This document shows positions 8,790 through 17,492 of a DNA stretch of 64,000 nt, in pieces. The position numbers and the translations under genes are program-made. Origin of the DNA: Streptomyces roseoverticillatus (GTDB lineage Bacteria; Actinomycetota; Actinomycetes; Streptomycetales; Streptomycetaceae); the NCBI RefSeq assembly GCF_000719265.1, contig NZ_JOFL01000038.1, forward strand, positions 1 through 64,000, in the 5' to 3' direction. The notes below the pieces were generated by a model that saw only the letters and a list, made by a program, of their open reading frames with translations, had not been told where the DNA came from and ran no database searches. Each line of letters begins with the position of its first letter. Position 1 is the first letter of the stretch.

Positions 8790-9644
8790 TTACTTCTCGC
8801 TCTTCTTCGCGGCGGCGGCCCGGGCTTGCGCGATGGCCTCGTCGAAGGCGGCCATCGGCTGGGCGCCGGCGATGGGGCGGCCGCCGACGAGGAAGGACGG
8901 GGTGGAGGTCACACCGAGGCCGTACCCCTCCTCCTGGTCCTTCTTGACGGCTTCCTCGGCAGCCGACCCGTTCAGGTCCGAGCGGAAGCGGTCGATGTCG
9001 GTCACGCCGGCCTTGCCTGCCAGGTCGACGAGCTTGTCCTCGGCGAGCGCGTCACCCTTGCGCAGCTTGGCGTAGACCTCGTCGTGGAACTGCCAGAACT
9101 TCCCCTGCTGCCCGGCCGCCCAGGAGGCGCGGGCGGCGCGCTCGGAGTCCTTGCCGAAGATCGGGAAGTTGCGGAACTCGATCCGGAGCACGCCCTGGTC
9201 CACGTACTTCTTGACCAGCTCGGGCTGGCTGTCGCGGGTGAACTTGCCGCAGTACGAGCACTGGTAGTCGGCGTACTCCACGAGCACGACCGGCGCGTCC
9301 TTCCGGCCGAGCGCGAGCGGGTCGCCGTCCTTGCGGCGGCTGGTGGCCTGCTCGGCGCGCGCGTACGCGCCCTGCATCGGGTCGGCGGAGGGGTCGCCGG
9401 AGGCGGAGGGCCCGCGCTTGCCGGAGTCGCTGCCGCTCTTGCCGATGGCCATGCCGACGGCGACGACGGCGGCGACGAGCGCGAGGATCGCACCGAGGGC
9501 GGCGATGCGGCGGGGGAGGGAGACGGAGGCCTTGGACTTGCCCTTGGGCTGGGTCCTGGCCTTGGTCTTGGCCTTGGCCTGGGGGTCGGTCTTCTTGGCC
9601 TTCGGGCCGGCCTTCGGGTTGGCCTTCGAGGAACTGGCAGACAT
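8790..9644 (-). CDS. Membrane-anchored DsbA-family thioredoxin-fold protein
   Basis: 284 aa. A Lys/Pro/Ala-rich cytoplasmic N-terminus (residues 1-45) precedes one TM helix (about 46-68) and a linker. A DsbA/DSBA-like thioredoxin domain follows, with the active site CSYC (Cys129, Cys132) in YADYQCSYCGKF. The cis-Pro loop is TSTPSFLVGG. This is the actinobacterial BdbD/DsbA-like type that oxidises or isomerises disulfides in exported proteins. Start at the ATG 9644, with AAAGGAG upstream on the minus strand. It is the first gene of the dsbA-ccdA pair. The strikingly repetitive Lys-Ala basic N-terminus is unusual but occurs in Streptomyces homologues. Confidence 0.9.
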   Translation of the reverse strand: MSASSSKANPKAGPKAKKTDPQAKAKTKARTQPKGKSKASVSLPRRIAALGAILALVAAVVAVGMAIGKSGSDSGKRGPSASGDPSADPMQGAYARAEQATSRRKDGDPLALGRKDAPVVLVEYADYQCSYCGKFTRDSQPELVKKYVDQGVLRIEFRNFPIFGKDSERAARASWAAGQQGKFWQFHDEVYAKLRKGDALAEDKLVDLAGKAGVTDIDRFRSDLNGSAAEEAVKKDQEEGYGLGVTSTPSFLVGGRPIAGAQPMAAFDEAIAQARAAAAKKSEK

Positions 9645-9720
9645 AAAGGAGAAAGCTCCCTGGAACGTACGGAATCCGGATATGCCGAAGCACGGCCCGG
9701 CGGGGCCGTGAGGACCGGAT

Positions 9721-10113
9721 CTAGATCCGTAGGACGGGGAGCAGCTCGGCGCAGCCCGCGACGGGGGCGGGCGGCGCGCGCGGCGCGGTCACCCGGGGCG
9801 CGGCGGCCTGGGGGAGCGGGGCGCGGGCGGTGCCCGGCGCGGTGACGGGGTCGGCGTGCCCGGAGGCGACGGCGGTCTCGGCGTCCTTCAGTGGCACGTC
9901 CTGCTGCCGGCAGCTGGGTCCGGGGTCCGGGGACCCGGCCCGTACGGGCTCCGCGGCGGGCGCGGATGCCGGTGCCGCGTGATGTGCGGACGGGGCGGCC
10001 GTGACCGCGGAGTACGGCTGCGCGCCGCCCGGGACCGGTCCGAAGAGGACCGCGAGGAGGAGCAGGAGCGCGGCCGCGGCCGCCGTTCGGTGACCCTTGA
10101 TCGTGCTGGTCAC
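9721..10113 (-). CDS. Small secreted Ala/Pro-rich hypothetical protein
   Basis: 130 aa, not recognised. An N-terminal signal sequence or anchor (about residues 9-32) is followed by a low-complexity Ala/Pro segment. Two cysteines remain, in PSCRQQDVP and VAGCAELLPVLRI. It is encoded on the same strand 76 bp upstream of the DsbA-like gene, and its two cysteines would suit a substrate of that pair, but this is only an inference from position. Codon use is normal for the window. Confidence 0.6.
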   Translation of the reverse strand: MTSTIKGHRTAAAAALLLLLAVLFGPVPGGAQPYSAVTAAPSAHHAAPASAPAAEPVRAGSPDPGPSCRQQDVPLKDAETAVASGHADPVTAPGTARAPLPQAAAPRVTAPRAPPAPVAGCAELLPVLRI

Positions 10114-10177
10114 GGTGCTCCTCTCCTGTCCTGGTACGTGCGCGGTGGACGGACGGCCTCCATGCTACGGGCCCTGC

Positions 10178-10642
10178 TCAGACGCCTTCCGCCGCGAGCG
10201 CGCGCAGCGACACCCGCTGGGCGTACCAGAGCAGGGTGACGGTGGTGGCGGACATCACGAGGGCGAAGGCGAAGTGGCCCGCGGCCGAGACCACGGTGCA
10301 GCCGGCGAGGGTGAGGGCCAGGTGGGAGCCGAGCCGCAGGGCGAGCAGGCCGATGGCCACCTTGCGGGTGCTCTTGCCGCGCCACATGCGCTTGGCCAGG
10401 CGCAGCCGCGAGCGCAGGACGGTCAGGGACACGATGAGGTTGGCCACGCCCAGGGCTCCCAGCGCCCACAGGAACCGGTGGTCGGCCTGGAAGAGGTCGT
10501 AGGCGGCGGACATCAGGCCCTCGAAGGCGAAGAACCAGGTCGGCAGCGGCTTGATCTCCTCGGTGGAGGCGGTCGCGGTGGTCTCGGCGGTCTCGGCGGA
10601 GGCGGGAGCGGCGGGGGCGAGCGTCATCGTGTCCATGCCCAT
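10178..10642 (-). CDS. Small integral membrane protein
   Basis: A 154-aa protein with about four hydrophobic helices after an Ala/Thr-rich N-terminus. Between the second and third helices is a basic stretch (RSRLRLAKRMWRGKSTRK). No domain is recognised. The frame is open to 10702, but the ATG at 10642 (MGMDTM) is preferred because the earlier part is Arg-rich and lacks an RBS. The RBS at 10642 is also weak. Confidence 0.65.
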   Translation of the reverse strand: MGMDTMTLAPAAPASAETAETTATASTEEIKPLPTWFFAFEGLMSAAYDLFQADHRFLWALGALGVANLIVSLTVLRSRLRLAKRMWRGKSTRKVAIGLLALRLGSHLALTLAGCTVVSAAGHFAFALVMSATTVTLLWYAQRVSLRALAAEGV

Positions 10643-10743
10643 AACTCTGTCGTTCCGGCGTTCCGGCGGGCAGATCCACCGATCACGGGTCGCCGATGAC
10701 ATAAGTCATCGGTGGGGGCGGAGGGCGCTGGAAGGAAGCACGA

Positions 10744-10775
10744 CGAAGGCCCCCACCTTGCGGTGAGGGCCTTCG
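10744..10775 (-). terminator. Terminator of the second tRNA-Lys
   Basis: A 14-bp inverted repeat (CGAAGGCCCCCACC at 10744-10757, partner at 10762-10775) with one wobble pair and a 4-nt loop, just downstream of the minus-strand tRNA. Confidence 0.85.
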
Positions 10776-10782
10776 TCTGTCT

Positions 10783-10867
10783 GTGCGCCGCCAGGGACTC
10801 GAACCCCGGACCCGCTGATTAAGAGTCAGCTGCTCTAACCAACTGAGCTAGCGGCGCCTGCTGACAG
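10783..10867. repeat. 85-bp direct repeat, copy 2 (contains tRNA-Lys)
   Basis: Same 85 bases and orientation as 5968-6052. The two copies enclose about 4.7 kb. Confidence 0.9.
10784..10857 (-). tRNA. tRNA-Lys (anticodon CTT), second copy
   Basis: Identical in all 74 bases to the tRNA at 5969-6042. Its 5' end overlaps the 3' end of the IclR gene by 23 bp. Confidence 0.97.
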
Positions 10868-11626
10868 AGAGAGGGCCATCGACAGCATCAGCGGAGCGGC
10901 CCGCCGGTTCAGCGTCTCGGCGGCCTGCCGCAGCCGGTGGGCGTGGGCCAGGGGCAGGGAGAGGGCGACGCAGCCGACCGAGCTCCCCGCGGTGACCGGG
11001 ACGGCGGCGCAGACCGTGCCGAGGGCGTACTCCTGGAGATCGAGCACGGGGACGGTCGCGGGCTGCCGGTCGAGCGCGCTGAGCAGCACCTTCTCGCTGG
11101 TGATCGTCCGCGATGTGAGCCGGGCCGTCCGGTGGCGCGAGAGGTGGTCGCGGCGGTCGTCGTGGTCGAGCTGGGTGAGCAGGCACTTCCCGATCGCGCT
11201 GGCGTGGGCGGCGGAGCGGAAGTCGATCCACTCGTTGACCCGGGGCATGTGCGGTGCGTCCGCGCACTGGGTGATGCGGACCTCGCCGTCGACGTAGCGG
11301 CTCAGGTAGACGGCCGCGCCCAGCGAGTCGCGCAGCTCGTACAGCGACTGCTGGAGCTTGTGGTGCAGGGCGGCGCTGCGGTCGCCGCCGGAGCCGAGCA
11401 GGATGAGGGCGTCGCCCGTCACGTAGCCGCCGTCGCCGGTCCGCTGGACGTACTCCTCGTGGCGGAGCATCGGCAGGAGGCGCGCCAGATGGGCGGCCGG
11501 CAGGCCGGTCTCGCGGGCGATCTGGGCCTCGGTGACGCCGCCGGAGTACCGGGCGACGGTCTCCAGCACCCGCAGGGCGTACTGCACCGAGTGGAACGGC
11601 GCGGTCGGGTCGGGCTTGAGCGCCAC
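10835..11626 (-). CDS. IclR-family transcriptional regulator ending inside tRNA-Lys
   Basis: 263 aa. The N-terminal winged helix-turn-helix (about residues 10-70, with [23 protein letters not shown]) is followed by the IclR ligand-binding GAF-like domain, including [16 protein letters not shown] and GTVCAAVPV. The effector is unknown. The last ten residues (about [11 protein letters not shown]) are encoded by the tRNA-Lys 5' half, so the original stop appears to have been lost or shared. The gene is divergent from the luciferase-like oxidoreductase across a 240-bp gap with a palindrome, suggesting it controls that gene and itself. Confidence 0.9.
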   Translation of the reverse strand: MALKPDPTAPFHSVQYALRVLETVARYSGGVTEAQIARETGLPAAHLARLLPMLRHEEYVQRTGDGGYVTGDALILLGSGGDRSAALHHKLQQSLYELRDSLGAAVYLSRYVDGEVRITQCADAPHMPRVNEWIDFRSAAHASAIGKCLLTQLDHDDRRDHLSRHRTARLTSRTITSEKVLLSALDRQPATVPVLDLQEYALGTVCAAVPVTAGSSVGCVALSLPLAHAHRLRQAAETLNRRAAPLMLSMALSLSAGAASSVG

Positions 11627-11709
11627 GGTCTCCCCCTACGGGCTTCCGGCGAGTCTCCCGCCGACCACGATAACCGCGAAACGCATGGCAAGAAGAGGAT
11701 GTTGGCAGT

Positions 11710-11723
11710 ACGGCATATGCCGT
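11710..11723. promoter_or_regulatory. Palindrome, candidate IclR operator
   Basis: ACGGCATATGCCGT is a perfect 14-bp palindrome in the divergent gap. It is flanked by TGGC on the left and GCCA on the right, which extends the symmetry imperfectly. Size and position fit an IclR-type site. Confidence 0.5.
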
Positions 11724-11866
11724 TGCCATGCCGGCCGGGCCGCGGCCGCGGCCCGGGGCCGGGAATATCCGGAGAGGGTCTCCGGCTACAGCGGACCGGG
11801 AACCGATCAGGAACAGACGCACGAAACAGACGCACGAACAGATCAGGAAGAGGAAGGCGGACCACC

Positions 11867-13087
11867 GTGCCCGACGCGCAGGACGACTTCATCCGGGGGC
11901 AGGCCCTGGGCAGCGCCCCCGTACCCCTGTCCGTACTGGACCTGGCGACCGTCGGCGCGGGCCGGACCGCCGGCCAGGCCCTCGCCACCACCGTCGAGCT
12001 GGCCCGGCTGGCCGAGCGCCGCGGCTACCACCGCTTCTGGGTCGCCGAGCACCACTCGATGCCGGGGATCGCCAGCTCCTCCCCGGCCGTCGTGCTCGCC
12101 CACCTCGCCGCTCACACCGAGCGCATCCGCCTCGGCTCCGGCGGCGTGATGCTGCCCAACCACGCGCCGCTGGTGATAGCCGAGCAGTTCGGCACGCTGG
12201 AGGCGTTCGCGCCCGGGCGCGTGGACCTGGGCCTCGGGCGCGCCCCCGGGACGGACGGCGCGACGGCGGCCGCGCTGCGCCGCGCGGACCGGCTCAGCGA
12301 GGGTGCGGACGAGTTCCCGCAGCAGCTCGCGGAGCTGATCCGCTTCCTGGACGACGACTTCCCCGACGGGCACCGCTACGCCGGGATCCACGCCGTGCCC
12401 GGCCCGGTCCAGGGCCGGGTGCCCGGCGGCGTGCAGCGCGCGGACCGGCCCTCGGTGTGGCTGCTCGGCTCCTCCGGCTTCAGCGCGCGGCTCGCGGGGG
12501 CGCTGGGCCTGCCGTTCTCCTTCGCGCACCACTTCTCCTCCGGCAACACGGTCGCCGCGCTGGAGCTGTACCGGCAGTGCTTCCGGCCGTCCGAGGTCCT
12601 CGACCGCCCGTACGCCAAGATCGGCGTCCAGGCCTTCGCGGCGGAGGACCCGGCGGAGGCCCGGCGCCAGATGCTCACCGGGGCGCTGTCGATGCTGCGG
12701 CTGCGCACGGGACGGCCCGGGCTGGTGCCGACGCCGGAGGAGGCCGGGTCGTACGACTACAGCCCGGCGGAGCGGGAGTTCGTGGAGGACCGGCTGGCGA
12801 GCGCGGTGCACGGGACCCCCGAGGCGGTCAAGGAGGGGCTCGACCACCTCGTGAAGACGACCGGCGTCGACGAGCTGATGATCACGACGAGCGTGCACGG
12901 CGCGGACGCGCGGCTGCGGAGCTACGAGCTGATCGCGGACGCGTACGGGCTGAGCCGGCCGTCCGCCCGCGGAGGGGGCGGCCCCGGTTCCGGGCCCGCC
13001 ACCCCGCCGCGACGGAGCCGGGCCTACGGCCTCACCCCCGTCGTCAGCAGCGACGAGATCGAGTCCGCCGGCACGGGCCGGGAGTAG
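11867..13087 (+). CDS. Luciferase-like (LLM) flavin-dependent oxidoreductase
   Basis: A 406-aa TIM-barrel protein of the bacterial luciferase-like family using FMN or F420. Family features include [11 protein letters not shown] near the N-terminus, [23 protein letters not shown], the loop [22 protein letters not shown] and [14 protein letters not shown]. The start is the GTG at 11867, preceded by AGGAAGG. The recognisable protein ends near [10 protein letters not shown]. The last 40 or so residues are a Gly/Pro/Arg-rich extension that runs antisense into the 3' end of the GGDEF-EAL gene. The substrate is unknown. Confidence 0.88.
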   Translation: MPDAQDDFIRGQALGSAPVPLSVLDLATVGAGRTAGQALATTVELARLAERRGYHRFWVAEHHSMPGIASSSPAVVLAHLAAHTERIRLGSGGVMLPNHAPLVIAEQFGTLEAFAPGRVDLGLGRAPGTDGATAAALRRADRLSEGADEFPQQLAELIRFLDDDFPDGHRYAGIHAVPGPVQGRVPGGVQRADRPSVWLLGSSGFSARLAGALGLPFSFAHHFSSGNTVAALELYRQCFRPSEVLDRPYAKIGVQAFAAEDPAEARRQMLTGALSMLRLRTGRPGLVPTPEEAGSYDYSPAEREFVEDRLASAVHGTPEAVKEGLDHLVKTTGVDELMITTSVHGADARLRSYELIADAYGLSRPSARGGGGPGSGPATPPRRSRAYGLTPVVSSDEIESAGTGRE

Positions 13088-14781
13088 AACCAGCCCTGCC
13101 CCGTGTCGCAGCCGATCCGCCCCAGCCGCTCCGCCTGCTCCGCACTCTCCACGCACTCGGCCGTCACCGTGATGCCCAGCCGGTGCGCGAGCTGGACGAG
13201 GGCCTCGACGATCGTCTCGTCCGCCGGGTTCGGCGGTTCCTCGGCGCGGAAGCCGCGGACGAAGGAGCCGTCGAGCTTGAGCGTGGAGACCGGCAGACGG
13301 CTGAGGTAGGCGAGGTTGGAGTAGCCCGTGCCGAAGTCGTCGATGGCGATGGCCACGCCCATGTCGCTGAGCTGGCGCAGCTGTTGGAGGGGCCGGCCGG
13401 CCGAGCCCATCACGGCCGACTCGGTGAGCTCCAGCTGCAGCAGCCGCGGCGGCAGGCCCGTCTCGGCGAGGATGGCCGCCACGTCGGAGACGAGGTCGGA
13501 GTCCCACACCTGCCGCACCGCGACGTTGACGCTGATGACGATCGGCTCAGCGGGGTGGTCGAGCTGCCAGCGCCTGGCCTGGCGGCAGGCCGTTCCGAGC
13601 ACCCAGCGGCCGAGCGGGACGATGGCCCCGGTCTCCTCGGCGAGGCCGATGAACCGATTCGGCGGGAGCATGCCGAACTGCGGGTGCCGCCAGCGCACCA
13701 GCGCCTCCACGCCGCGGACGACCCCGTCGACGAGGCCCACCAGCGGCTGGTACTGGAGCACGAACTCGCCCCGCTCGACCGCCGGCCGCAGCGTGCTGGA
13801 CAGGGCCTGACGGGTCATCCGGTGGGCGTTGCGCTCGGAGTCGAAGAGCGTCCAGCGGGCCTTGCCGTCGGCCTTCGCCCAGTACAGCGTGGTGTCGGCG
13901 GCCTGCATCAGCTCGGTGGCGTGGGTGCCGGCCGCGGGGCGTTCCACGACGCCGATGCTCGCCGAGACCGACAACTGCTGCCCGGCCACCTCGAACGGCC
14001 GCTGGAGCCGGTCCTGGACGCAGGCGGCGAGCTCCACGAGCTGCTCGGTGCCCGCCGACTCCTCGACCAGCAGGGCGAATTCGTCGCCGCCGAGGCGGGC
14101 GACGAGATGGCCGCCGGGCGCGGCGCACTCGCTCAGCCGGCGCGCCACCGCGCCCAGGAGTCTGTCGCCGGCCCGGTGGCCGAGGGTGTCGTTGATGGCC
14201 TTGAAGCCGTCGAGGTCCAGATAGCAGACCCCGATCCGGCCGGTGCCGCCCTCCGCCGCGCAGGCCGTGGCGAGCGCGGTGGTCAGCCGCTCGAAGAACA
14301 GGCTGCGGTTGGGCAGCCGGGTGACCGGGTCGTGCATCCGCAGGTGCCGCAGGCGGGCCCGCAGGTCGCGCCGGTCGCTGATGTCGGCGACGGACAGGAG
14401 GGTGTCGCAGCTGTCGGGCAGCGGCGTGACGATCACCTCGGCCCACACCCCCTGGCCGCCGGTGTGCTTCAGCCGCCGGGTGCAGTGCAGCCGCTCGCGG
14501 CGGCCGAGCAGCACCTCGCGGTACGCGCTCCAGGTGCGCGAGTCCTCGCGCAGGCCGGTGAACTCGGCGGCCGGGGCGTCGGCGAGCCGGGCCGGATCGG
14601 TGCCCAGCAGCGCCCCGAGGGCGTGGTTGGCGGTGCGCACCAGGCCGTCGCGGCCCACCACGGCCATGGCGAGCTGCGCGGCGTTGAACGCGGCACGAAA
14701 ATCACTGGATTCATTACGTTGCGTGACGACTGTAGGCGTAGGGCCGGGCGCGCCGCCCTGCCCATCGAGGGTTCCGCTCAC
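13024..14781 (-). CDS. PAS-GGDEF-EAL cyclic-di-GMP turnover protein
   Basis: 585 aa from the GTG at 14781, chosen because GGGAG sits 6 bases upstream; the frame is open to 14979. An N-terminal PAS domain (about 25-135) is followed by a GGDEF domain with an intact LGGDEFALL active site. The EAL domain has [32 protein letters not shown] and the catalytic-loop ECVESAEQ. Both active sites look complete, so it may be bifunctional. No TM segment is present, so it is cytosolic with a PAS sensor. In Streptomyces c-di-GMP acts through BldD to hold back development. It is convergent with the LLM gene and overlaps it by 64 bp. Confidence 0.92.
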   Translation of the reverse strand: MSGTLDGQGGAPGPTPTVVTQRNESSDFRAAFNAAQLAMAVVGRDGLVRTANHALGALLGTDPARLADAPAAEFTGLREDSRTWSAYREVLLGRRERLHCTRRLKHTGGQGVWAEVIVTPLPDSCDTLLSVADISDRRDLRARLRHLRMHDPVTRLPNRSLFFERLTTALATACAAEGGTGRIGVCYLDLDGFKAINDTLGHRAGDRLLGAVARRLSECAAPGGHLVARLGGDEFALLVEESAGTEQLVELAACVQDRLQRPFEVAGQQLSVSASIGVVERPAAGTHATELMQAADTTLYWAKADGKARWTLFDSERNAHRMTRQALSSTLRPAVERGEFVLQYQPLVGLVDGVVRGVEALVRWRHPQFGMLPPNRFIGLAEETGAIVPLGRWVLGTACRQARRWQLDHPAEPIVISVNVAVRQVWDSDLVSDVAAILAETGLPPRLLQLELTESAVMGSAGRPLQQLRQLSDMGVAIAIDDFGTGYSNLAYLSRLPVSTLKLDGSFVRGFRAEEPPNPADETIVEALVQLAHRLGITVTAECVESAEQAERLGRIGCDTGQGWFYSRPVPADSISSLLTTGVRP

Positions 14782-15167
14782 CGCTCGCTCCCGCATGGCA
14801 TTCGTTCCGCACTGGCTTCGTATGGGTCTCATGGATCTCGTACGCGTGTCCGAACAGGCGGCGGGAGGCCGTCCGCCCGGGGTATCCGTGCTGGAAATGT
14901 GGCGATCATAGGGCTCGCGAGAGGACCGTTCCAGCGGCCCTCGTGAGGGAGGCCGGGCCGCCGACCCCGGGTTGTCCACTTTTGCACGACCGTGCGCGCT
15001 CGTGCCTGAGCCTGTAGTGCCACACCATCTCGATTGACCGTCAGTGACTGAGTGTGATGTACCCAGAAGTCGGCCTAGTCACTCGACCGGAGCAGCGGAA
15101 TAGGGCATAACACCACAAATCCACCGAGGGTGGATGAGGTGTCCCGAATCCGTCCCGGGAGGTCGAC
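14782..15167. other. Divergent intergenic region, PAS-GGDEF-EAL / M6 protease
   Basis: 386 bp with no supportable gene. The part nearer the protease (15020-15130) is less GC-rich than average and probably holds its promoter. A TTGACC at 15034-15039 could be a -35 box, but no convincing -10 follows. Confidence 0.4.
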
Positions 15168-16412
15168 GTGGTGCGTCCGCAGACACCCATGGGAGTGGAC
15201 CGGCCGCGGCCGCTGCGCCGCGTCGGGGCCGTCCTCACCGTCCTGTGCGCGATCGCGGCGACCACGCTGGTCGCCGTCCCGGCGCAGGCAGTGGGGCCCG
15301 GCGGGCCCTGCGCGCTCCCGCGCAGCCAGGCCCACCACTCCGAAGGGCTCGACAGCTGGAACCCCGCCTACCCACGGCCCGTGGGCCGGCTCGACGCCGT
15401 CATGATCTTCCTGTCCTTCCCGGACTCCAAGCCGCAGGTGGATCCGGGGAAGCTCGCGGCCGACCACTTCCCCGCCACCTCCCGCTTCTTCGAACGGGCG
15501 TCCTACGGGCGGTTCTCGCTGCGCGCCCACCCCGTGAAGCGGTGGTTCAGGATGCCGCGGTCCGCCACCTCGTACCGGATACAGCGCGACTGGGACGGCG
15601 ACCGGCGCTCCGACTACCTGCGCGACGCCGTCGCCGCGGCCGACCCCGGCGTGGACTTCAGCCGCTACGACCTCGTCTACCTCGTCGCCGACCCCGACGC
15701 CCCCGGCGTCGACTCCGACGCGACCAAGGTCGTCAACCTCGACCGGCCGCTGCAGGCCGACGGCACCCCGCTGCGCCGGATCGTCACCGTCTTCGAGCAC
15801 CACCCGCCCGACCGCAACGTCCTCGCCCACGAGACCGGGCACGTCCTGGACCTGCCCGACCTCTACCACCGGCCCACCGACGGCAAGGGCGACTGGGACA
15901 CCCACGTCGGCGACTGGGACCTCATGGGCAGCCAGTTCGGGCTCGCCTCCGACCCCTTCGCCTGGCACAAGTGGAAACTCGGCTGGCTCACCCCGGCGCA
16001 GGTCGCCTGCGCCCGCGGCCCCAGCCGCGCCCTCTACACCCTCCAGCCGCTGGAGACGCCGATGCAGCCGGGCGGCGACAACCGCACCCGCCTCGTCGTC
16101 ATCCGCACGGGAGCCACCACCGCCCTCGCCCTGGAGGCGCGCTCCGCCTACGGCAACGACAGCGGCGCCTGCACCGAAGGCGTCCTCATCTACCGCGTGC
16201 ACAGCGACACGGCTTCGGGCGGCGGGCCGGTGCAGGTCCTCGACGGGCATCCGGGGCGCCAGGCCTGCTGGGGCGAGTCCGTCTACCCGCCGCTGGCCGA
16301 CGCGCCGCTGGGGGTGGGGGAGTCGCTCAGCTCGGAGGCGGACGGGGTCCGGGTGACCGTACGGGGGCGGACGGCCGGCGGGTCCTGGACGGTGGGGGTG
16401 AGCCGGGCGTAG
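15168..16412 (+). CDS. Secreted M6-family (immune inhibitor A-like) metalloprotease
   Basis: 414 aa with a long Streptomyces-type signal peptide (about residues 1-41, ending VPAQA). The M6-type catalytic domain has the zinc motif HETGH (about residue 221) in LAHETGHVLDLPDLY, then DWDLMG, the Met-turn-like segment of this family. The C-terminal half is a beta-rich domain. The enzyme is predicted to be an extracellular zinc endopeptidase. GTG at 15168 follows GGGAGG by 5 bases; the next codon is also GTG and could be used instead. It is followed 16 bp after the stop by a 13-bp tandem array. Confidence 0.88.
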   Translation: MVRPQTPMGVDRPRPLRRVGAVLTVLCAIAATTLVAVPAQAVGPGGPCALPRSQAHHSEGLDSWNPAYPRPVGRLDAVMIFLSFPDSKPQVDPGKLAADHFPATSRFFERASYGRFSLRAHPVKRWFRMPRSATSYRIQRDWDGDRRSDYLRDAVAAADPGVDFSRYDLVYLVADPDAPGVDSDATKVVNLDRPLQADGTPLRRIVTVFEHHPPDRNVLAHETGHVLDLPDLYHRPTDGKGDWDTHVGDWDLMGSQFGLASDPFAWHKWKLGWLTPAQVACARGPSRALYTLQPLETPMQPGGDNRTRLVVIRTGATTALALEARSAYGNDSGACTEGVLIYRVHSDTASGGGPVQVLDGHPGRQACWGESVYPPLADAPLGVGESLSSEADGVRVTVRGRTAGGSWTVGVSRA

Positions 16413-16428
16413 TCACTGCCCGGGTGAT

Positions 16429-16519
16429 TTCCGGGCGTACGTTCCGGGCGTACGTTCCGGGCGTACGTTCCGGGCGTACGTTCCGGGCGTACGTTCCGGG
16501 CGTACGTTCCGGGCGTACG
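16429..16519. repeat. Seven perfect tandem copies of a 13-bp unit
   Basis: Unit TTCCGGGCGTACG repeated exactly seven times (91 bp) with no mismatch. Each unit contains the palindrome CGTACG. It lies directly after the M6 protease stop and before the convergent gene at 16652. No coding role is seen. Confidence 0.97.
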
Positions 16520-16651
16520 TCGGGTGGAACGAAAATCCGGATGTTTCAGCGGGCCACGGGCGGGATGGTGCAGGTCAGCGGGGCGGGCGGGATCACGCGA
16601 GGGGGTGCGCGGGGGATTGCGCGGGGCCGGAACGGCCGGGTGCCGGGCAGC

Positions 16652-17305
16652 TCACAGCGCGGGCTCGGGCGCACGGCCCGCCGCCCGGCGGGGAAGCTCC
16701 GCCAGCGGCGAACCGGCCTCCGCGCGCGCCACCCGCACGCACGCCCACAGCAGCGCCTCCGCATCCGGCAGCCACGGGTGCCGCACCTCCGGGGCGACCA
16801 CCCAGCGGGAGGCTGGCGGCACGGGCTCGTCCCGGCCCGGCGGGTAGAGCGGGGGGACGGTCACGGTGTCCCCCGTGCCGTGGCACAGCAGCGGGGGCAT
16901 CGCGCGCGACCACTCCTCCCAGCCGAGCAGCGCGGGCAGGCGCTGGGCCGTGCCGGGAGCCGCGAACAGCTGCAGCCGGCCGCGCTGGGCGGCGACCGGG
17001 CCCGAGCCCGGCCCCTTCTCCCATAACCGGTCCAGCACCCGGCGGCCGAACAGGTCCGGCGCGCTGACCACGTCGAACGCGACGCCGCACGGCAGCACCA
17101 CCGGGTTGGCCGGGCAGTCGATCCACAGCGCGTGCACGCTCCGGGGGAAGGGGCTGGCCGAGGCGAGCCAGTCGGCCCCGGCGAGAGTGACGTAGGCGGC
17201 GGCGAGGGGGAGCCGGGAGGGGACGCCGGGGACGCCCGGGGCGTCGGTGCGCCGGGTGAACGGCTGGATCAGCGGATCGCGCGGGTCGTGCTGCCGAGAG
17301 GTCAT
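16652..17305 (-). CDS. Conserved actinobacterial protein resembling primase/polymerase N-terminal domain
   Basis: 217 aa, of a type often annotated in Streptomyces as a bifunctional DNA primase/polymerase-like protein. I see the order PLAAAYVTLAGADWLASASPFP, VLPCGVAFDVVSAP, GPVAAQRGRLQLFAAPGTA, LLCHGTGDTVTVPP and SRWVVAPEVRHPWLPDAEALLWACVRVAR. Only one acid is present where Prim-Pol enzymes have hhhDhD/E, so catalysis is doubtful. The ATG at 17305 is chosen over 17314 because GGGATGGG fits it better. It shares its motif order with the protein at 30233. Function unknown. Confidence 0.7.
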   Translation of the reverse strand: MTSRQHDPRDPLIQPFTRRTDAPGVPGVPSRLPLAAAYVTLAGADWLASASPFPRSVHALWIDCPANPVVLPCGVAFDVVSAPDLFGRRVLDRLWEKGPGSGPVAAQRGRLQLFAAPGTAQRLPALLGWEEWSRAMPPLLCHGTGDTVTVPPLYPPGRDEPVPPASRWVVAPEVRHPWLPDAEALLWACVRVARAEAGSPLAELPRRAAGRAPEPAL

Positions 17306-17404
17306 GGCGCCCATCCCAGCGGTGCGGGCGCCGCGGATCCGGGTAGTTGCGGAAGTCGGGACAGCGCGGGGTGCGGTGCGCTATTTTTCGCGCCGCATAT
17401 GCCA

Positions 17405-17438
17405 ACGGCCCATGGTCGTCGTGGCGACCACGGGCCGT
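17405..17438 (-). terminator. Hairpin between the genes at 16652 and 17493
   Basis: A 14-bp inverted repeat (ACGGCCCATGGTCG and partner at 17425-17438) with one mismatch or wobble and a 6-nt loop, downstream of the minus-strand gene at 17493. Confidence 0.65.
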
Positions 17439-17492
17439 CCGAGGTGCGAGGGGCCCCCGGACCGGGGGGCGGCGCGCCTCACGGGGCGCCGG

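Noticed and set aside
7173..9845. 890-codon plus-strand open frame across the LPMO, ccdA and dsbA genes
   Set aside because: It is the antisense/out-of-frame shadow of real genes with complete motifs; very Arg/Gly/Pro-rich, with no RBS or domain.
5968..10867. tRNA-bounded segment considered as an integrative element
   Set aside because: No integrase, excisionase, replication or transfer gene and no composition shift between the tRNA copies.
16429..16519. Tandem array considered as a CRISPR
   Set aside because: Units are 13 bp and contiguous with no spacers, and no cas genes are present.
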